Part shown: in pieces, positions 34,903-44,218 of the stretch
Position numbering within the stretch: the first letter of the stretch is position 1
How the letters are laid out: the number at the start of each line of letters is the position of its first letter
Source of the DNA: Nocardioides turkmenicus
Lineage (GTDB): Bacteria; Actinomycetota; Actinomycetes; Propionibacteriales; Nocardioidaceae
Length of the DNA: 64,000 nucleotides
Direction: 5' to 3'
NCBI RefSeq assembly: GCF_011045035.1
Contig: NZ_JAALAA010000021.1
Coordinates: 27,616-91,615 of the forward strand
Notes under the pieces: generated by a model
What the model saw: only the letters and a program-made list of their open reading frames with translations
Told to the model about the DNA's origin: nothing
The model's database searches: none
Translations under genes and position numbers: made by a program

Positions 34903-36209
34903 CGGTCGACGCCTCCCATCACCGGATCGATGGACGCGATCGCCACAATCACGTCGGCCACCATGCCGCCCTCGGACATCACGCTCGTGGCCTGCAGGTT
35001 CGTGAACGACGGGTCCCGGAAGTGGACCCGGTAGGGCTTGGTGCCGCCGTCGCTGACCACGTGGGCGCCGAGCTCTCCGCGCGGCGACTCGATCGCGGCG
35101 TACGCCTGGCCGGCCGGGACCCGGAAGCCCTCGGTCACCAGCTTGAAGTGGTGGATCAGTGCCTCCATCGACTCGCCCATGATGTGGCGGATGTGGTCGA
35201 GGGAGTTGCCCTGGCCGTCGGGGCCGACGGAGAGCTGCGAGGGCCAGGCGATCTTCTTGTCGGCGACCATCACGGGGGCGCCGTCGAGGTCCTTGAGCCG
35301 CTTGAGCGCCTGCTCCATGATCCGCAGCGACTCCCACATCTCGGCCAGCCGCACCCGGAACCGCCCGTAGGAGTCGCAGGTGTCCCAGGTGATGACCTCG
35401 AAGTCGTAGTCCTGGTAGCCGCAGTAGGGCTGGGTCTTGCGCAGGTCCCACGGGTAGCCGGTCGACCGCAGGATCGGGCCGGTCAGGCCGAGCGCGAGGC
35501 AGCCCTCCAGATCGAGGTAGCCGACCTGCTCCAGGCGGCCCTTGAAGATCGGGTTGGCGTTGCAGAGCGCGGCGTACTCGGTCAGCCGGGTCTTCATCAG
35601 CTCGATGAACTCGCTCACCCGCGCGACGGTGCCCTCGGGCACGTCCTGGGCGACGCCGCCGGGGCGGATGTAGGCGTGGTTCATCCGGAGTCCGGTGATG
35701 AACTCGAACAGGTCCAGGCACAGCTCGCGCTCGCGGAACCCGATCGTCATCACGGTCAGCGCGCCGAGCTCCATGCCGCCGGTCGCGATCGCCACCAGGT
35801 GGGAGGAGATCCGGTTGAGCTCCATCAGCATGACCCGGATGACGTCGGCCTTCTCCGGCACCTCGGCCTGGATACCGAGGAGCTTCTCCACCCCGAGGAC
35901 GTACGCCGTCTCGTTGAAGATCGGCGAGAGGTAGTCCATCCGGGTGACGAAGGTCGTGCCCTGGGTCCAGGAGCGGAACTCCATGTTCTTCTCGATGCCC
36001 GTGTGGAGGTAGCCGATCCCGGCACGCGCCTCGGTCACGGTCTCGCCCTCGAGCTCGAGGATCAGCCGGAGCACCCCGTGGGTCGAGGGGTGCTGCGGAC
36101 CCATGTTGACGACGATCCGCTCGTCCTTGACGTCCTTGAGGGCGTCGGTCAGCTCGTCCCAGTCCTGGCCGGTGACGGTGAACGTACGTTCGTTCTCGGT
36201 GGTCGTCAT
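34899..36209 (-). CDS. nuoD: NADH dehydrogenase subunit D
   Basis: 436-residue 49-kDa-type subunit forming the quinone cavity with NuoB. MGPQHPSTHGVLRLILELEG, cited here by QHPSTHGVLRL near residue 38, includes the conserved His; DYLSPIFNETAYVLGVEKL and the C-terminal DPVMGGVDR are also diagnostic. Overlaps nuoC by 4 bases. Confidence 0.97.
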   Translation of the reverse strand: MTTTENERTFTVTGQDWDELTDALKDVKDERIVVNMGPQHPSTHGVLRLILELEGETVTEARAGIGYLHTGIEKNMEFRSWTQGTTFVTRMDYLSPIFNETAYVLGVEKLLGIQAEVPEKADVIRVMLMELNRISSHLVAIATGGMELGALTVMTIGFRERELCLDLFEFITGLRMNHAYIRPGGVAQDVPEGTVARVSEFIELMKTRLTEYAALCNANPIFKGRLEQVGYLDLEGCLALGLTGPILRSTGYPWDLRKTQPYCGYQDYDFEVITWDTCDSYGRFRVRLAEMWESLRIMEQALKRLKDLDGAPVMVADKKIAWPSQLSVGPDGQGNSLDHIRHIMGESMEALIHHFKLVTEGFRVPAGQAYAAIESPRGELGAHVVSDGGTKPYRVHFRDPSFTNLQATSVMSEGGMVADVIVAIASIDPVMGGVDR

Positions 36210-36840
36210 GAGTAGCTCCTCCGGGTGTCCGGCGGCGGGATCGTCGCGCCCTTGTATTCCACGGGGATCCCGCCCAGCGGGTAGTCCTTGCGCTGCGGGT
36301 GACCCGGCCAGTCGTCGGGCATCAGGATCCGGGTCAGACCCGGGTGGCCGTCGAAGACGATGCCGAACATGTCGTAGGTCTCGCGCTCGTGCCAGTCGAG
36401 CGTCGGGTAGATCGCCACCCCGCTCGGCACGTGCGGGTCCGCGTCGGGGGCGGAGGTCTCGACCCGCACCCGGCGGTTGTACGTCATCGAGAGCAGGTGG
36501 TAGACCGCGTGCAGTTCTTTGCCCTGGTCAGAGGGGTAGTGCACCCCGGAGACCCCCGAGCAGAGCTCGAAGCGCAGCTCGTCGCGGAGCATCTGCAGGG
36601 CCTCGAGCAGCCGCTCGCGGCGTACGTGGAAGGTCAGCTCGCCGCGGTGGATCACCGCCTCGGCGTCGGTGAAGGCCAGTGCATCGGCGATCTCCTTGAA
36701 CCAGCCGCCGTAGGGCTGCACCCCGACATCGCTGATGCGGCTCGGCATCGTGTGCCGGCGGGTCAGACCGCCGTAGCCGCTGGTGTCGCCGGTGTCGTTC
36801 ACGCCGAACATGCCGCTGTTCTGACCGATGTTCTGGTCGC

Positions 36841-36844
<4 letters not shown>
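36206..36844 (-). CDS. nuoC: NADH dehydrogenase subunit C
   Basis: 212-residue 30-kDa-type subunit. The motif LDWHERETYDMFGIVFDGHP with RILMPDDWPGHPQRKDYPLG (each 20 residues) is unmistakable. The N-terminal ~45 residues (Gln/Asn/Gly-rich, NIGQNSGMFGVNDTGDTSG) are an extension seen in actinobacterial NuoC. GTG at 36844 overlaps nuoB by 4 bases. Confidence 0.95.
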
Positions 36845-37395
<551 letters not shown>

Positions 37396-37396
37396 G

Positions 37397-37753
37397 TCAG
37401 TCCCAGTCCAATCCACCGCGGCGCCAGACATAGGCGTACGCGACAAAGACGGTCAGCAGGAACAGGCCCATCTCCGCGAGGCCGAACCACCCCATCGCGT
37501 CGAACCTGACGGCCCACGGGTAGAGGAAGATGATCTCGATGTCGAAGATGATGAACAGCATCGCGGTGATGTAGTACTTCACCGGGAACCGACCGCCCAG
37601 CGCCTGAGGCGTGGCCTCGATCCCGCACTCGTAGGGATCCGCCTTGGCCTTGTTGGCGCGACTCGGCCCGACGACCGAGCTCATGATCACCGACCCGACC
37701 GCGAAGAGCGTCGCCAGTCCCGCCAACGCGAGCACCGGCACGTAGAGCTCCAT
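37397..37753 (-). CDS. nuoA: NADH dehydrogenase subunit A
   Basis: 118-residue three-helix subunit (ND3 family). DPYECGIEATPQALGGRFPV contains the conserved Cys loop, and FIIFDIEIIFLYPWAV, here IIFDIEIIFLYPWAV, is helix 2. First gene of a 15-gene leftward operon nuoA-N plus polyprenyl synthase in which almost every junction overlaps. A perfect Crp-type palindrome lies 41 bases before its start. Confidence 0.96.
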   Translation of the reverse strand: MELYVPVLALAGLATLFAVGSVIMSSVVGPSRANKAKADPYECGIEATPQALGGRFPVKYYITAMLFIIFDIEIIFLYPWAVRFDAMGWFGLAEMGLFLLTVFVAYAYVWRRGGLDWD

Positions 37754-37793
37754 CTCGCCTCCTACCCTGAGCGGCCCACCCCTTCTTGAGACT

Positions 37794-37811
37794 TTGTGAA
37801 TAGAATCACAA
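37794..37811. promoter_or_regulatory. Perfect Crp/GlxR-type site upstream of nuoA
   Basis: TTGTGA-ATAGAA-TCACAA, perfect 6-bp arms with 6-base spacer, centred about 49 bases upstream of the nuoA start. It fits the Crp/Fnr-superfamily consensus TGTGA-N6-TCACA exactly. The surrounding bases are AT-rich for this genome, as expected for a promoter. Confidence 0.7.
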
Positions 37812-37961
37812 TGTGGGCCAACTCACATCCTGCCACTCCTGCGGCGGAATGCAAGTGGGTTGCTGAAATGGCGCGCGGCACTTTCTCGCCATGGTGGAAA
37901 TGTGCCCGCGCATCCGGCGGCAAACGCTTGCAGAACCACGCCATGGCGGGGTTGTGGCGGG

Positions 37962-39026
37962 TCAGACTTCGGCGGCGGTCGGCGTCGGCGTGTCGAGGAA
38001 GGCTCGGGGTATCACGACGATCCGCTTCTCGACGTTGTCCGGAGACATCGGTGTCCCATCCGGGCCGGGCCGCAGCACTTCGTACGTCACGGTGTGCTCG
38101 GTCGTCCGGCGCATCTTCAACCACCCGTGATGCCAGGCGACGCTTCCCCAAGGTCCTTGGACCTCGATCCACTCACCCACCGATCCGACCACCCTGGTAT
38201 TGGCCGGATACATCCCAGACATCCGCCCATGAGCAGCGAGGAGCCAGGCGGCCGGGTTGAGCAGCGTCATCACCGCCAAGAAGGTCGCCATCACGTATGA
38301 GCCGAAGGCAAACTGGGATGCAGCGTTGATGCTGAAGAGCACCGGGAGCGCCCAGGCCACGATGCCGACCTCGGCGCGCAACCACGACCTGATGAGCCTG
38401 AGCCGGAGGGCCTGGTCGATCACCACCGGCTCTCCGGCCATCGGGGGTTCCGCCGACGTCCGACCCGCCCTCGCCAGCAGTTCGCGTCGGATCTCCGGAC
38501 CGATGAGCTGGACTGGGAAGTCGACCGAACGCGACAGCTCATCGGGCCCAGCCGGTAGGTACAACGGGGCGGCCACGGTCCTCGGACCCTCCTGCCGGCA
38601 CCGCGCGAGCACCGGGCCCACCGTGACCTGCGTCAGTCGTGACCAAGGGTAGAAAGCGAGCCGACTGAGCGTACGCACACCCATGCCGCCGTCCGTCACC
38701 CACGCAGTGAGCGTGGCGCCGGCGGGATACTCGCGCTCGACCCGGCCGCAGACGGTCAGCAGCAACATCAGCGCCAGAAGAGCCATCCCGAGCAATCCGA
38801 GGGTCAACGCAGTCGCGATCACGAAAGCGTCGCCGATGGCTTCGGGAGCCAACTCCTGCGCACTGGCCCACACGAGGCCTGCCAGCAGCAGGGCCATGCC
38901 CAGAGTATCCAGCCAGAACGCCGGGCCCCGAAGCCGCAAGCCCACCATGGCCCGCTTGAGCCGACGCTGATCGTCGATCGTGACCGTCCAGTCCGTCACC
39001 GAGCCCGGCACCACATCCGCATCCAC
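37962..39026 (-). CDS. Membrane protein with duplicated two-helix/YcxB-like module
   Basis: 354-residue protein I do not assign to a pathway. Two consecutive halves have the same plan: a helical start (DDQRRLKRAMVGLRLRG; DQALRLRLIRSWLRAE), two membrane helices, then a beta-rich soluble part (LTAWVTDGGMGVRTLS...FYPWSRLTQV; GEWIEVQGPWGSVAWHHGWLKM) that resembles YcxB/PH-like domains. In total four membrane segments, at about 35-55, 70-92, 225-245 and 250-270. GTG start at 39026. It lies between nuoA and a nested palindromic element, in the same direction as nuo, but separated from it by 208 bases. Confidence 0.75.
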   Translation of the reverse strand: MDADVVPGSVTDWTVTIDDQRRLKRAMVGLRLRGPAFWLDTLGMALLLAGLVWASAQELAPEAIGDAFVIATALTLGLLGMALLALMLLLTVCGRVEREYPAGATLTAWVTDGGMGVRTLSRLAFYPWSRLTQVTVGPVLARCRQEGPRTVAAPLYLPAGPDELSRSVDFPVQLIGPEIRRELLARAGRTSAEPPMAGEPVVIDQALRLRLIRSWLRAEVGIVAWALPVLFSINAASQFAFGSYVMATFLAVMTLLNPAAWLLAAHGRMSGMYPANTRVVGSVGEWIEVQGPWGSVAWHHGWLKMRRTTEHTVTYEVLRPGPDGTPMSPDNVEKRIVVIPRAFLDTPTPTAAEV

Positions 39027-39109
39027 GGGCGGCCCTCCTCAGCGTCCCGGCCTGCAAGCCTGTCGCAGCGTACTGGATACCCCGGGTGGGAATGACCCGA
39101 TCTCCCCAT

Positions 39110-39205
39110 GCCGAGTCGGCCCGTCTTGACCGAAAATCTCGCCGAGTCGGCCCGTCATGACGGGCCGACTCGGCCCGATTCAGCGTCAAGATGGGCCGGC
39201 TCGGC
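39110..39205. repeat. Nested palindromic element, copy 2 (96 bp; perfect 34-bp palindrome inside)
   Basis: Inner perfect palindrome 39141-39174 (17-bp arms, GCCGAGTCGGCCCGTCA) centred on TCATGA; outer arms 39110-39130 and 39185-39205 pair with two mismatches. CGAGTCGG falls at 39112 and 39143, the complementary half-sites at 39165 and 39196, so the 31-base spacing equals that of copy 1 at 3569-3666. Located between two leftward genes. Confidence 0.9.
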
Positions 39206-39215
39206 GGGATCGGGG

Positions 39216-39866
39216 TCAGTCGGGGTCGGAGCGGATCCAGCCCTTGGCGAGCCCGGCGCGGACGATGGCGTCGGTGGCCGCACCGAGGGTGGTCGAAGCG
39301 GCGACGACGCCCGCCTCGCGGGCGCGGACCCGGGACTCGGTGGCGCCGGGCATGCTCCAGGTGCCGCCGCGGTTGAGCCAGTTGAGGAGCATCGGCTCGA
39401 GCCGGTCCATGGCCTTGCAGAACCGAGCTTCGGGGGTCTGAGCGGCCTCGAACTCGTCCCAGAGCGCCCGGATCTCCCCCGCCTGGTCGGGCGGCAGCAT
39501 CGTGAAGAGCCGGTCGGCGGCGGCGAGCTCACGCTCGACCTGGTCGACGATCGCGGCGGGGTCGAAGACGGGACTGTCGCCGGCGTAGATCTCGACCATG
39601 TCGTGGATGATCACGAGCTTGATCGCGTGCCCGACGTCGATCGGCTCGTCGGCGTACTCCGCCAGCAGCAGCACCATCAGCGCCAGGTGCCAGGAGTGCT
39701 CGGCGTCGTTCTCCCGGCGGTCGGCCGCGGCCAGCGGAGAGGCCCGCAGGATCGTCTTGAGCCTGTCGGCCTCGGCGATGAACTCCAGCTGCGCCCGCAG
39801 CCTCCCGCCGATCTCGTCCGGGAGGGGGTTCAGGTCGATGATCAGGTCCTCGTGCGAGTCGTCCAT
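39216..39866 (-). CDS. HD-domain phosphohydrolase (YfbR/HDDC2-like)
   Basis: 216-residue metal-dependent phosphohydrolase, probably a 5'-deoxynucleotidase-like enzyme. RRENDAEHSWHLALMVLLLA gives the first His, KLVIIHDMVEIYAGD the HD pair and following acidic residue, and RFCKAMDRLEPMLLNWLNRG the C-terminal Asp. Substrate specificity is a family-level inference. ATG at 39866. Confidence 0.85.
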   Translation of the reverse strand: MDDSHEDLIIDLNPLPDEIGGRLRAQLEFIAEADRLKTILRASPLAAADRRENDAEHSWHLALMVLLLAEYADEPIDVGHAIKLVIIHDMVEIYAGDSPVFDPAAIVDQVERELAAADRLFTMLPPDQAGEIRALWDEFEAAQTPEARFCKAMDRLEPMLLNWLNRGGTWSMPGATESRVRAREAGVVAASTTLGAATDAIVRAGLAKGWIRSDPD

Positions 39867-39907
39867 GGAAGGACCTTCGCATGCGGCGTACGCGTCGAAA
39901 AACTTGG

Positions 39908-40579
39908 TTATCGAGTCGGGAGGGCGCGCTTGGAGCGGCTCACGTACGCCGATCCCTCCGGGCCGACGACGACGTAGGAATCGCCCAGGCGGGAGTTGTA
40001 CTCCAGGTGGGCGCGGCCCCAGAACATGCCGATGCGGATGCCGCCGTACATCCCCGGGGCGGTGAACCAGGCCTCGTCGGGGCCGCCCTCCTCGGAGATG
40101 AGCCGCACGTCGAACGTACGCAGCTGGTGGTCGCCGCGGAACTCGGCGGTCAGCTCGGCGAGCGTCGTGTTGACGTGCTGGTTGACGGCCTCGAGGTTGT
40201 CACCGAGCGGGGTGCCGGGGCGGTAGTAGGGGTCGAGCATGTCAAGCAGGTGGTCGTGACCGCGGCGCTTGGCGAGCTGGTAGGGCGTCTCGCCGTGGGC
40301 GGTGGGCAGCGACCGGACGCCACCCAGCGAGAGCAGCTCCTGCACCGTCTCCCGCGGCGCGCCGAGGTAGGCGGCGTGGTGGAGCGGCGTGAACATCGAC
40401 TCGCCGCCGATCTTCCAGGTGTTGACGCCGACGGTGTAGTCGTTGCGTACCTGCGAGAGCGCCCGGCGCCAGTCTCCCTGAGCGGCGGCGTCGGTGAGCG
40501 AGTCCCTGGCCTTGACCGCTGCGGGTCCGTAGGCCTCGCGAGGCATCAAGATGCCGTCCCATGGCAACGTCGTGGTCAT
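39908..40579 (-). CDS. Ankyrin-repeat protein
   Basis: 223-residue cytoplasmic protein with two or three ankyrin-type repeats: TPLHHAAYLGAPRETVQELL (residues 63-82) and GETPYQLAKRRGHDHLLDML follow the usual TPLHxAA pattern. The C-terminal half (LRTFDVRLISEEGG...VVGPEGSAYVSRSKR) is of unknown type. No signal or membrane segment. I start at the ATG at 40579 (MTTTLPWDGIL); open frame upstream reaches 40633 and overlaps the menG stop region. Function unknown, probably protein-protein binding. Confidence 0.7.
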   Translation of the reverse strand: MTTTLPWDGILMPREAYGPAAVKARDSLTDAAAQGDWRRALSQVRNDYTVGVNTWKIGGESMFTPLHHAAYLGAPRETVQELLSLGGVRSLPTAHGETPYQLAKRRGHDHLLDMLDPYYRPGTPLGDNLEAVNQHVNTTLAELTAEFRGDHQLRTFDVRLISEEGGPDEAWFTAPGMYGGIRIGMFWGRAHLEYNSRLGDSYVVVGPEGSAYVSRSKRALPTR

Positions 40580-40598
40580 AGTTGCACTTTCGCAGAGA

Positions 40599-41288
40599 TC
40601 AAGCGGTTGCGTGATGAAGTGCGACGATTCCACCCGAGAGATTCGTCCAGGTCGGCGACTGCCAGCCCGCTGAGGTGAGCATCTCGGCGAGACCTGCCTG
40701 GTCTGGCCATGCCCGGATGGACTCAGCGAGATAGACGTACGCGTCGGGAGAGGACGATACCGCCCGGGCGACCGGCGGAAGCGCCCTCATCAGGTATTCG
40801 ACGTAGACCGTCCGGAACGGCTTCCAGGTCGGGTGCGAGAACTCGCAGACCACGATCCGCCCGCCGGGGCGGGTGACCCGGCGCAGCTCACGGAGGCCGG
40901 CGGCAGGGTCGACGATGTTGCGCAGGCCGAAGGAGATCGTGACCGCGTCGAAGGTCGCATCCCGGTAGGGCAGCCGGGTGCCGTCGCCGGCGGTGAACGG
41001 CAGGTGGGGCTTGGCTGCCTTGCCGACCTGGAGCATCCCGATCGAGAAGTCCGTCGGCACCACGGAGGCACCGGCGTCCAGGAACGGCTGGGAGGAGGTG
41101 CCGGTGCCGGCCGCGAGGTCGAGCACGAGCTCGCCCGGCTTCGGGGCGACAGCCTTGATCACCTCACGTCGCCAGCGTCGGTCCTGACCCAGCGAGAGCA
41201 CGTCGTTGGTGATGTCGTAGCGCTTGGCCACGGCATCGAACATCCGGCGGACGTCGCCGGGCTGCTTGTCCAGGTCTGCTCGGGTCAC
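40599..41288 (-). CDS. menG: Demethylmenaquinone methyltransferase
   Basis: 229-residue UbiE/MenG class I methyltransferase adding the ring methyl in the last step of menaquinone synthesis. VKRYDITNDVLSLGQDRRWR-type start (seen as YDITNDVLSLGQDRRWR), the SAM loop LVLDLAAGTGTSSQPFL, and FGLRNIVDPAAGLRELRRV are UbiE/MenG signatures. GTG start at 41288. A second men gene (menF) diverges about 700 bases away. Confidence 0.94.
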   Translation of the reverse strand: MTRADLDKQPGDVRRMFDAVAKRYDITNDVLSLGQDRRWRREVIKAVAPKPGELVLDLAAGTGTSSQPFLDAGASVVPTDFSIGMLQVGKAAKPHLPFTAGDGTRLPYRDATFDAVTISFGLRNIVDPAAGLRELRRVTRPGGRIVVCEFSHPTWKPFRTVYVEYLMRALPPVARAVSSSPDAYVYLAESIRAWPDQAGLAEMLTSAGWQSPTWTNLSGGIVALHHATA

Positions 41289-41297
41289 GTGCAGAGC

Positions 41298-41879
41298 TCA
41301 GGCGAGCTTCTCGAAGATCTCGTCGGCGTACTTCGCCGCGTCCTTCTTCGTGGCGGCGGTCGCCTGGACGGTCAGGTCGTTGGAGGCGTGCGAGCAGGTC
41401 GCCTGGGTCTGGCCGGTCTGCTGGTCGGCGCTGGAGTAGCAGACGTTGTCGCCCACCTTGGAGACCTCGCCACCGCCGTAGTAGGCGCTGCCGTCGCCGG
41501 CGAAGGCGCGGATCATCACGGACTTCTTCATGTCCTTGGTGATGTAGGTGCGCGAGGCCATCGAGAACCCGAGCGCGTCGGACACGTTGCGGTCCTCGGT
41601 CTTCGAGCTGGCGGCGTTCTGCTTGATGAACAGGTCCAGCTGCTCCTCGGACGCGCCCTGCTTCTTGATCACGTCGAGGTCGTAGGAGGACTTCTTGTCG
41701 GCCGGCTTGTAGCCGCCCGACAGGGTCTCGGGAAGCGTGATCTTCACGCCCGAGTGGGACTCGGAGTCGCCAACCCACCGTGGCAGGCCAACGCCCAGCA
41801 CGACGAACAGGGCCAAGGCGATGATGCCGAGGGTGATGCCGTTCTCTGCGATGAACGACTGCTCTTTGTTGGTACTCAC
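41298..41879 (-). CDS. Membrane-anchored protein of unknown function
   Basis: 193-residue protein with one N-terminal membrane helix (ITLGIIALALFVVLGVGLP, residues 16-34) and an extracellular domain of about 155 residues that has two cysteines (VCYSSAD and TCSHASND), a possible disulfide. GTG at 41879 is chosen because it gives a cytosolic N-terminus without extra residues; an ATG 39 bases upstream is possible. It lies 9 bases upstream of menG in the same direction and diverges from menF. Not recognised as a named family. Confidence 0.65.
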   Translation of the reverse strand: MSTNKEQSFIAENGITLGIIALALFVVLGVGLPRWVGDSESHSGVKITLPETLSGGYKPADKKSSYDLDVIKKQGASEEQLDLFIKQNAASSKTEDRNVSDALGFSMASRTYITKDMKKSVMIRAFAGDGSAYYGGGEVSKVGDNVCYSSADQQTGQTQATCSHASNDLTVQATAATKKDAAKYADEIFEKLA

Positions 41880-41987
41880 GCCAGCGCACGCTACAACCAG
41901 CATGGTGAGGGTTGGCAAACGGGGCGGTCATGCCGCATACATCACTTCGACTCGTCCCGGCCGACACCACGCCGATACTCTGGACCC

Positions 41988-43238
41988 GTGAGTGAGTCGG
42001 AGCAGCGGTCCCTGGTCGCCACCACGGTGGCACTCGACGCCGGGTCGGAGACGCTCGAAGACCTGCTCGCACTGCTGCCGGCTCGCCGGCGCGTGCTGTC
42101 CTGGGTCCGCCACGGCGAGGGCCTGGTCGGCTGGGGCACGGCCGCCGAGATCCGTACGTCCGGGCCGGAGCGGTTCGCGCACGCGGCCAAGTGGTTCGAG
42201 GAGCTGGCGGCCGTCTCGACGGTCTCCGATCCCGTGGGCGAGCCGGGCACCGGACTGGTCGGCTTCGGCTCCTTCGCCTTCGCGGACCTCCCGGGCTTCT
42301 CCGTCCTCAAGGTGCCCGCGGTCGTCGTCGGCAAGCGTGGCGACACCGCCTGGGTGACCACCGTCGGACCGGCGGCCACACCACCGCCCGATCTGGCTCC
42401 GGCACCGGAGCCTGAGGCGCCGCGCGACGTCGTCTTCGCCGATGCCTACGTCGACGGCGAGCACTGGATGCGGATCGTCGCCGACGCTGTCGCCCGGCTC
42501 CAGCACGGAGACCTCGACAAGGTCGTCCTCGCCCGCGATCTGCTGGCCGCGGCGAGCGCCCCGATCGACATCCGCTCCGTGCTGCGGCGGCTGGCGGCTG
42601 CGTACCCGACCTGCTGGACGTTCCACGTCGACGACCTCTTCGGCGCGACCCCCGAGCTCCTCGTCCGCCGCGAGCGCGGTCTGGTCACCTCCCGCGTGCT
42701 CGCGGGCACGATCTGGCCCACCGGCGAGGAGGATCTCGACCACGCCCTCGCCGCCTCGCTGGCGGAGTCGTCGAAGAACCTCGAGGAGCACGAGTACGCC
42801 GCCAGGTCCGTCGCCGACGCCCTGGAGCCGCACTGCTCGTCGATGAACGTGCCCGAGGCACCCTTCGTGCTCAAGCTCCCCAACGTGATGCACCTGGCCA
42901 CCGACATCACCGGCGTGGCCAGCGACGGCGTGAGCTCGCTCGACCTCGCCGCGGCGCTGCACCCCTCGGCCGCGGTCGGCGGCACCCCGCGCGAGGACGC
43001 CGTCGCCCTCATCGCCGAGATCGAGTCGATGGAGCGCGCCCGCTACGCCGGCCCGGTCGGCTGGATGGACGCCTCCGGCGACGGCGAGTGGGGCATCGCG
43101 CTGCGCTCGGCCGAGATGATCGACGACCGCACCGCTCGCCTCTTCGCCGGCTGCGGCATCGTGGCGGGCTCCGACCCGGCGACCGAGCTCGCCGAGACCC
43201 AGGCCAAGTTCGTCCCGATCCGCGACGCCCTCTCCTGA
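41988..43238 (+). CDS. menF: Isochorismate synthase
   Basis: 416-residue MenF/EntC-type chorismate-binding enzyme making isochorismate, the entry to menaquinone synthesis. DLDKVVLARDLLAAA, SRVLAGTIWPTGEEDLDHAL (20 residues), LHPSAAVGGTPREDAVALI and MERARYAGPVGWMDASGDGE (20) are the conserved core, with Glu and Asp/Gly residues that bind magnesium. The frame is open for 1.1 kb upstream, antisense to menG, but homology begins at the GTG 41988. A 6-bp-stem hairpin follows the stop. Confidence 0.92.
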   Translation: MSESEQRSLVATTVALDAGSETLEDLLALLPARRRVLSWVRHGEGLVGWGTAAEIRTSGPERFAHAAKWFEELAAVSTVSDPVGEPGTGLVGFGSFAFADLPGFSVLKVPAVVVGKRGDTAWVTTVGPAATPPPDLAPAPEPEAPRDVVFADAYVDGEHWMRIVADAVARLQHGDLDKVVLARDLLAAASAPIDIRSVLRRLAAAYPTCWTFHVDDLFGATPELLVRRERGLVTSRVLAGTIWPTGEEDLDHALAASLAESSKNLEEHEYAARSVADALEPHCSSMNVPEAPFVLKLPNVMHLATDITGVASDGVSSLDLAAALHPSAAVGGTPREDAVALIAEIESMERARYAGPVGWMDASGDGEWGIALRSAEMIDDRTARLFAGCGIVAGSDPATELAETQAKFVPIRDALS

Positions 43239-43250
43239 AACCCAGCCCGG

Positions 43251-43266
43251 CGCGGGTGGGCCCGCG
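43251..43266 (+). terminator. Short hairpin after menF
   Basis: CGCGGG-TGGG-CCCGCG, 12 bases past the menF stop; no T-tract. It also lies just before the next gene, so it could act as an attenuator. Confidence 0.4.
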
Positions 43267-43282
43267 CGATAGATTCGGCGGC

Positions 43283-43915
43283 ATGAGGATCACGAAGTTC
43301 GGCCATGCCTGTGTCCGGATCGAGCACGACGGGGCGGTGGTGGTCGTCGACCCGGGCGTGTTCACCCAGCCCGAGGCGCTGGACGGCGCGACGGCGGTGC
43401 TGATCACCCACGAGCACCCCGACCACTACAACCCCGCGCTCCTCGAGGGCAGCGAGGCACCGATCTACACCATCGGCGCGGTCGCGGCGCAGATCCTGAA
43501 GAGCGCCCCCGCTGTCCACGAGCGGACCACCGTGGTGAAGCCGGGCGAGTCGTTCGACGCCGGGCTTCCGGTCACCGCGGTCAACGAGAAGCACGCCGTC
43601 ATCCACCCCGACCTGCCCCACTTCGACAACTCGGGCTACCTGATCCAGGCCGGGGACTCGAAGATCTTCCACCCGGGTGACGCGCTCGACGGTCCCGGCG
43701 AGGCCGTGGACGTGCTCTTCCTGCCCGTCTCGGCGCCGTGGGCCCGCTCCGCGGAGCTGATCGACTTCGCCCGCGAGGTCGGAGCGTCCAAGACCGTCGC
43801 GATCCACGACCGGGTCTATTCCGAGGCCGGCTCGGGCATCTTCGACACCCAGGCGGCCGCGCTGATCCCGGCCGAGCACGGCTACGTACGTCTCGCGGAC
43901 GGGGCCGACCTCTGA
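43283..43915 (+). CDS. MBL-fold metal-dependent hydrolase
   Basis: 210-residue metallo-beta-lactamase-fold protein of the UlaG/YtnP-like small group. The zinc motif is THEHPDHYNPALL (HxHxDH near residue 45); IFHPGDAL and VAIHDRVYSEAG supply later ligands. Substrate unknown. The ATG at 43283 follows a purine-poor leader but gives the family start MRITKFGHACVRIE. Its stop overlaps the next ATG by one base (TGATG). Confidence 0.88.
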   Translation: MRITKFGHACVRIEHDGAVVVVDPGVFTQPEALDGATAVLITHEHPDHYNPALLEGSEAPIYTIGAVAAQILKSAPAVHERTTVVKPGESFDAGLPVTAVNEKHAVIHPDLPHFDNSGYLIQAGDSKIFHPGDALDGPGEAVDVLFLPVSAPWARSAELIDFAREVGASKTVAIHDRVYSEAGSGIFDTQAAALIPAEHGYVRLADGADL

Positions 43916-44193
43916 TGGCTCTCGTCGCAGTCCTGTACGCCTACAACGACCTCCCCGACGTACGCGCCGAGCACCTCGACGCCCATCGCGGGTTCCTGGC
44001 GAGCCAGGACAACCTGGTGCTCTCCGGTCCCACCTCCGACGGCTCCGGCCTGCTCGTCTTCGAGGGCGACATCGCCGCGGTCGAGGCGGCCGTGGACGAG
44101 GACCCGTTCCTCGCGGTCGGGCTGATCAAGGAGCGCCGCATCTTCGAGTGGACCCCGGTCCTCGGCTCCTGGAAGGCCCAGCTGGGCCTGTGA
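43915..44193 (+). CDS. YciI-like dimeric ferredoxin-fold protein
   Basis: 92-residue YciI-type protein. The pattern RAEHLDAHRGFL...LVLSGPTSDG...PFLAVGLIKERRIFEWTPVLG follows YciI family members, whose conserved His and Asp suggest an enzymatic role not yet clear. Translationally coupled to the MBL-fold gene. Confidence 0.85.
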   Translation: MALVAVLYAYNDLPDVRAEHLDAHRGFLASQDNLVLSGPTSDGSGLLVFEGDIAAVEAAVDEDPFLAVGLIKERRIFEWTPVLGSWKAQLGL

Positions 44194-44196
44194 GGA

Positions 44197-44212
44197 CCGG
44201 GGTCCGCCCCGG
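44197..44212. terminator. Small hairpin between converging genes
   Basis: CCGGGG-TCCG-CCCCGG, 3 bases after the YciI-like stop and 6 before the lysozyme stop. Likely shared terminator. Confidence 0.5.
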
Positions 44213-44218
44213 AGGAGA

